DNA from: an uncultured beta proteobacterium
GTDB lineage: Bacteria > Pseudomonadota > Gammaproteobacteria > Burkholderiales > Burkholderiaceae
Direction of reading: 5' to 3'
DNA: 8,083 nucleotides
NCBI GenBank assembly: GCA_903835865.1
Contig: CAILON010000366.1
Coordinates: forward strand, 1 to 8,083
Position 1 is the stretch's first letter; each line of letters opens with the position of its first letter. Positions 5,783 to 8,083 of this stretch are shown piece after piece. The notes beneath the pieces were generated by a model. That model saw only the letters and a list, made by a program, of their open reading frames with translations. It did not search any database and had not been told where the DNA came from. The position numbers and the translations under genes were made by a program.

Positions 5783-6178
5783 CTATTGCTTTTTGTTTAA
5801 TCCAGCTTTGCGCGTTTCAACTTCTTTATTGATTGCCACTATTGTCTTAGCATCGGGTGTAGTCCATTTACCGCCGGAGTTATTCACCATATAAACCAAG
5901 GCGTCTGAAAAGGCCTCAATCGTCAAATTGGGATTGCCGCCTTTGGGTGGCATTGCCCTTACCCCAACATAAGCATGGGCTGTAAGAGTAACTTGTCCTT
6001 CTGCAATCAAAGGGGCCCACTTGGCTTTATCACCAAACTTAGGAGCATTGAGCACACCAGCGCCATGACAGCTCACGCACACCTGCTTATAAGTATTTTC
6101 ACCGGACTGGGCATTTGCAACAGCCGAAATCGACAAGGAAAACACAGCGAGAAGAACTGCCTTGGTATTGAATGTCAT
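5783..6178 (-). CDS. Small periplasmic class I cytochrome c (cytochrome c5-like)
   Basis: Secreted monohaem electron carrier, 131 aa. Seen: signal peptide 1-23 (cleavage after ANA), haem-binding CVSCH (C34, C37, H38), and a probable axial methionine M76 in RAMPPKGGNPNLT, the loop typical of cytochrome c5-like proteins. A helix ALVYMVNNSGGKW (93-105) follows. The tail of about 25 residues beyond the core is lysine-rich. It should shuttle electrons in the periplasm, perhaps to an oxidase or from a dehydrogenase; the partner is not in the window. The start at 6178 is well supported by AGGAG seven bases upstream. The gene converges on the Bug gene with only 2 nt between stops. A 7 bp inverted repeat spans its ribosome binding site. 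Confidence 0.93.
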   Translation of the reverse strand: MTFNTKAVLLAVFSLSISAVANAQSGENTYKQVCVSCHGAGVLNAPKFGDKAKWAPLIAEGQVTLTAHAYVGVRAMPPKGGNPNLTIEAFSDALVYMVNNSGGKWTTPDAKTIVAINKEVETRKAGLNKKQ

Positions 6179-6180
6179 GT

Positions 6181-6202
6181 ATCTACTCCTAAAATAGTAG
6201 AT
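6181..6202 (-). promoter_or_regulatory. Hairpin overlapping the SD of the cytochrome c gene
   Basis: On the minus strand ATCTACT and AGTAGAT form a perfect 7 bp inverted repeat around an eight-base loop. The SD AGGAG (6186-6190) is half in the loop and half in the 3' arm, and the ATG follows two bases after the stem. In RNA this could modulate ribosome access; as DNA the dyad could be an operator. The stem is A/U-rich, so its stability is modest. Confidence 0.4.
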
Positions 6203-6224
6203 CTAATTTAGCACTTTTAACATT

Positions 6225-6596
6225 TTATTGCTTACACGGATAGCTCTGTGCAAAAAACCGCACGAGCGTTTTAGCGGCTCTCTCTGAATTAAATTGAGGA
6301 TTGACTCGATTCCACTTTAAAAATTCTTGCAAGATTAGCTCTCGAGAGCCTCCTTGTTGCGGAAAGCAAATGCTTGGCTTTGCATTAGCGGGTCGACTAG
6401 CTAAGTAAGCTTGGAATACGCCCTCTCCAAAGCCAAAACAAAAGTTTTGGGCATCCTGATCATTTTGGTTTTTACATAACTGCACCAACGCTGCAGTCGA
6501 AGCATCATTGGCAGGCATTTCGGCCTGTGCCAGCACTAACTGTTGACACAGACAAAAGGAAGCCGCAATCAGTAAGGCATTCTTCAATATTTTCAT
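6225..6596 (-). CDS. Rap1a/Tai-like small secreted protein with four cysteines
   Basis: Predicted periplasmic protein, 123 aa. Seen: signal peptide about 1-25 (MKILKN start, cleavage near LAQA), then mature cysteines C41, C53, C77 and C121, suggesting two disulfides. The layout (Cys, about 11 residues, CFGFGEGV, then CFP, a helix with LQEFLKWNRVNPQ, an AAKTLVRFF helix, and a final YPC) matches by eye the Rap1a/Tai family. That family includes Serratia type VI secretion immunity proteins as well as many members of unknown role. No secretion effector is nearby, so an immunity role is not claimed. The start at 6596 gives the signal peptide; the same frame stays open upstream to 6788, inside the DUF3300 gene, but that part looks like a shadow of Gly-rich codons. 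It follows the DUF3300 stop by 19 nt and is likely cotranscribed and coupled; its own SD is weak. Confidence 0.8.
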   Translation of the reverse strand: MKILKNALLIAASFCLCQQLVLAQAEMPANDASTAALVQLCKNQNDQDAQNFCFGFGEGVFQAYLASRPANAKPSICFPQQGGSRELILQEFLKWNRVNPQFNSERAAKTLVRFFAQSYPCKQ

Positions 6597-6615
6597 ATGC
6601 AATGCTTTCAATAAA

Positions 6616-7764
6616 TTAACGTCTAAATCCGCCCATGTGGCCGCCACCAAATCCACCACCGCCACCACCCATGCGGCCCGCATTAAATCGATCTTGACCA
6701 CCATCAAAACGCGCCTGCTCTCGCATGGCATTCTCCTGAGCAGCTTCGCGATAAGCATTTGGATTTGTTCTATCTTGCTGGTAAGCATTGCGTGCTTCTT
6801 GATTCATGCGATCTGCCTGCGCACGTTCTTGTGGAGTGGCATCGCGTTGAAAAGTATTATCTGCACGCTGCGATGCGTTGCGGACATCTTGCCGATCTTG
6901 AGGAGTTGCATTACTCCTCCAGTCATTGAGCAATCTTTGTTGATTTTGCACATTGCTCGGACCAATCAAACCGCGCGATGAATTTGTATTTACATTGGTG
7001 GCGTTGATCGTGCCATTGGACCAAGCAGGCGTAGCCCAAAAAGCATCACCCACTGCAAAACCCAAACCAAAAGCCATGGGCCCCCAAGCTGGGTTGTATG
7101 CTGGATATGGTGGGTAGTCAGGATAAGGCCACGCGCCATATACCGCAGTAGGATTATAGGTGGGCACATAAACCAACTGAGGGTTGCTTGGCGCAATCAG
7201 AATATTAGCGCTGGCATCGGTAGTCACCGTCATTTGCGGAGAACTTTTTAAAGTACCCGCCTGCATGGCGCGCTTTCTGAGTGACTGAATTGCCTTCATG
7301 GTATCGCTTGATTGCAGCTTATAAGCATTGCCTAAATTTTGCGTCCATTGCAACTGACTGCCCATCATATTAAAAGCCTGCGGAAATAACATGAGCGATT
7401 TCACACTATCGTTCCAGGTCTGCGTCTTTAACGCATTTTGTAAATCAACCCCCTTAAGGCTGGCATTACTGTTTCTCCAGTTGTAGGCTTCAGCTACTTC
7501 TAGTGGATAGGTTGAAGCCAACAACATCAGGGAGAGCAGTGAATCGGGATACAGCGCAATTGGGGATACTAAGGATTCAAGTTGCGCATTCGGTAGTATT
7601 AGAGGCGTCCCTGAATAAGAATCGATTTGCATATAAGACTGTGGGTAGGCGTATTGCTGATAAGGGTTGTAATTATTGGCACAGCCACTGATGCCAAGCA
7701 GTATCGCGAGGCTCCATCCGATAGATTGCCATAAACTAGATTTTGATTGCGCTGCCAAATTCAT
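6616..7764 (-). CDS. DUF3300 lipoprotein with repeat region and Gly-rich tail
   Basis: Lipid-anchored envelope protein of unknown function, 382 aa. Seen: signal sequence with lipobox ISGC (C28, +2 residue Ala). The DUF3300-like domain spans about 60-205, beginning LVSPIALYPDSLLSLMLLAS and LEVAEAYNWR and ending LVYVPTYNPTAVYGAWPYPD. A Pro/Tyr/Trp-rich stretch runs to about 230, and a short hydrophobic Gly/Ala segment (228-243) follows. After that come an Asn/Gln/Arg-rich region with two 23-residue repeats (286-331) and a tail with a run of six Gly (366-371) ending GGFRR. The tail resembles those of surface or nucleic-acid-binding proteins, but nothing specific can be inferred. A strong SD (AGGGGG, 5 nt from ATG 7764) sets the start. 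It sits 55 nt after the membrane-protein gene at the right edge and 19 nt before the Rap1a-like gene, which suggests one transcript. Confidence 0.88.
   Translation of the reverse strand: MNLAAQSKSSLWQSIGWSLAILLGISGCANNYNPYQQYAYPQSYMQIDSYSGTPLILPNAQLESLVSPIALYPDSLLSLMLLASTYPLEVAEAYNWRNSNASLKGVDLQNALKTQTWNDSVKSLMLFPQAFNMMGSQLQWTQNLGNAYKLQSSDTMKAIQSLRKRAMQAGTLKSSPQMTVTTDASANILIAPSNPQLVYVPTYNPTAVYGAWPYPDYPPYPAYNPAWGPMAFGLGFAVGDAFWATPAWSNGTINATNVNTNSSRGLIGPSNVQNQQRLLNDWRSNATPQDRQDVRNASQRADNTFQRDATPQERAQADRMNQEARNAYQQDRTNPNAYREAAQENAMREQARFDGGQDRFNAGRMGGGGGGFGGGHMGGFRR
6772..6909 (-). repeat. Two tandem 23-residue repeats inside the DUF3300 protein
   Basis: Residues 286-308 and 309-331 are adjacent units of equal length. 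Each opens ATPQ(D/E)R and ends (F/Y)Q-x-D, with 10 of 23 positions identical plus D/E and F/Y swaps. They are charged and polar, rich in Gln, Arg, Asn and Ala, and likely helical. Confidence 0.7.
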
Positions 7765-7769
7765 ATCAA

Positions 7770-7775
7770 CCCCCT
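7770..7775 (-). promoter_or_regulatory. Strong ribosome binding site of the DUF3300 gene
   Basis: AGGGGG on the minus strand, five bases (TTGAT) before the ATG at 7764. It fixes the start of the lipoprotein. An 8 nt period direct repeat (GCAAGAA twice on the plus strand, 7781-7795) lies just upstream in the leader. Confidence 0.7.
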
Positions 7776-7819
7776 AACAAGCAAGAAAGCAAGAATAATT
7801 ATCTGCCTTATCTCAAAGC

Positions 7820-8083
7820 TTAGCCTGGTCTAAATAAGAAGCCAGACCTAGCCTTATCGCGACGTCTGCGTTGCATAGTATTGACCAAAGCAATCACCGC
7901 CCAGATCGCCAACATTGGATCTAAAACATAATCCCAAAGATTGGTGGATTCATGCCAATGCCCTGCCCATGCCATGACGGCAAGAGCAATAATCCACACC
8001 CCTTTAGTCCAGCCCGCAAGTCCACAGACTAAAGCAAACACCAAAACTGCTACAAGCAATCCGAGAGAGCTATAACCCCATGC
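7820..8083 (-). CDS. Membrane protein of unknown function, N-terminus beyond the window
   Basis: The C-terminal 87 residues of a protein whose frame is open to the right edge (first visible residues AWGYSSLG). Seen: about three hydrophobic segments (LLVAVLVFALVCGLAG, VWIIALAVMAWAG, and PMLAIWAVIALVN), a short HWHESTNLWDYVLDP loop between the second and third, and a basic cytoplasmic-looking tail (QRRRRDKAR). An in-frame TTG at 8059 exists, but the hydrophobic sequence continues upstream of it, so the true start is probably outside. I do not recognise the family. The loop with two His, Glu and two Asp could be noted, but no ligand is implied. It precedes the DUF3300 gene by 55 nt in the same direction and may share its transcript. 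Confidence 0.72.
   Translation of the reverse strand, partial: AWGYSSLGLLVAVLVFALVCGLAGWTKGVWIIALAVMAWAGHWHESTNLWDYVLDPMLAIWAVIALVNTMQRRRRDKARSGFLFRPG

Noticed and set aside
6225..6596. Type VI secretion immunity gene
   Set aside because: Only the fold family suggests it. There is no effector, VgrG, Hcp or adapter gene in the window, and the neighbour is a DUF3300 lipoprotein.
6597..6788. Upstream extension of the Rap1a-like frame inside the DUF3300 gene
   Set aside because: The extra 64 residues are low-complexity and come from Gly/Gln/Arg codons read in another frame. The internal ATG at 6596 begins a clear signal peptide.
6637..6981. 114-codon plus-strand open frame opposite the DUF3300 repeat region
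   Set aside because: It is antisense to a gene with a lipobox, conserved domain and strong SD. Repetitive codons on the other strand keep it open.

Overview
The window looks like an ordinary chromosomal stretch of a betaproteobacterium of the order Burkholderiales. The gene content and moderate base composition fit a freshwater Polynucleobacter-like organism best. The main reasons are two orphan Bug-family (TctC-like) periplasmic binding proteins, a DsbB of the five-helix type, a cytochrome c5-like protein, and a compact layout with very short intergenic gaps. The genus is an inference from protein style; no marker gene is present. I see no mobile element, CRISPR array, tRNA, rRNA or prophage.

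Layout. On the minus strand, 1734 down to 1 holds a small membrane protein of the DUF5993 type (52 aa, easily missed), a DsbB-like quinone-dependent disulfide oxidase that starts with GTG inside the previous stop codon, and a Bug binding protein that leaves the window within a codon or so of its expected end. A short divergent promoter region (1735-1820) separates this operon from a plus-strand crotonase-superfamily gene (1821-2600) that has lost both catalytic glutamates of enoyl-CoA hydratases. Facing it end to end is a second minus-strand operon (4675 to 2601): a SemiSWEET transporter, a fumarylacetoacetate hydrolase (FAH)-family enzyme, and an alpha/beta-hydrolase lipoprotein. The last two share one base (TAATG). 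A second Bug protein follows on the plus strand (4794-5780) and converges, 2 nt apart, with a small cytochrome c (6178 to 5783). The right third carries a minus-strand set: the C-terminal part of an unknown membrane protein (to the right edge), a DUF3300 lipoprotein with a Gln/Arg/Asn-rich repeat and a Gly-rich tail, and a Rap1a/Tai-like small secreted four-cysteine protein.

How it fits together. Most products act in the envelope: two binding proteins, a disulfide-bond oxidase with its small partner, two lipoproteins, a secreted cytochrome, a secreted Cys-rich protein and three inner-membrane proteins. The SemiSWEET-FAH-hydrolase operon looks like uptake plus C-C or ester hydrolysis of a small oxo-acid or sugar-like substrate, but the substrate cannot be read from the sequence.

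The points most worth a second look are the DUF5993-dsbB pair with a displaced second cysteine pair, the crotonase without catalytic acids, and a recurring TANAAT-N6-ATG arrangement at three operon heads that suggests leaderless mRNAs. The DUF3300 plus Rap1a-like pair and a hairpin over the ribosome binding site of the cytochrome gene also merit checking. I did not find a clearly new multi-gene system.
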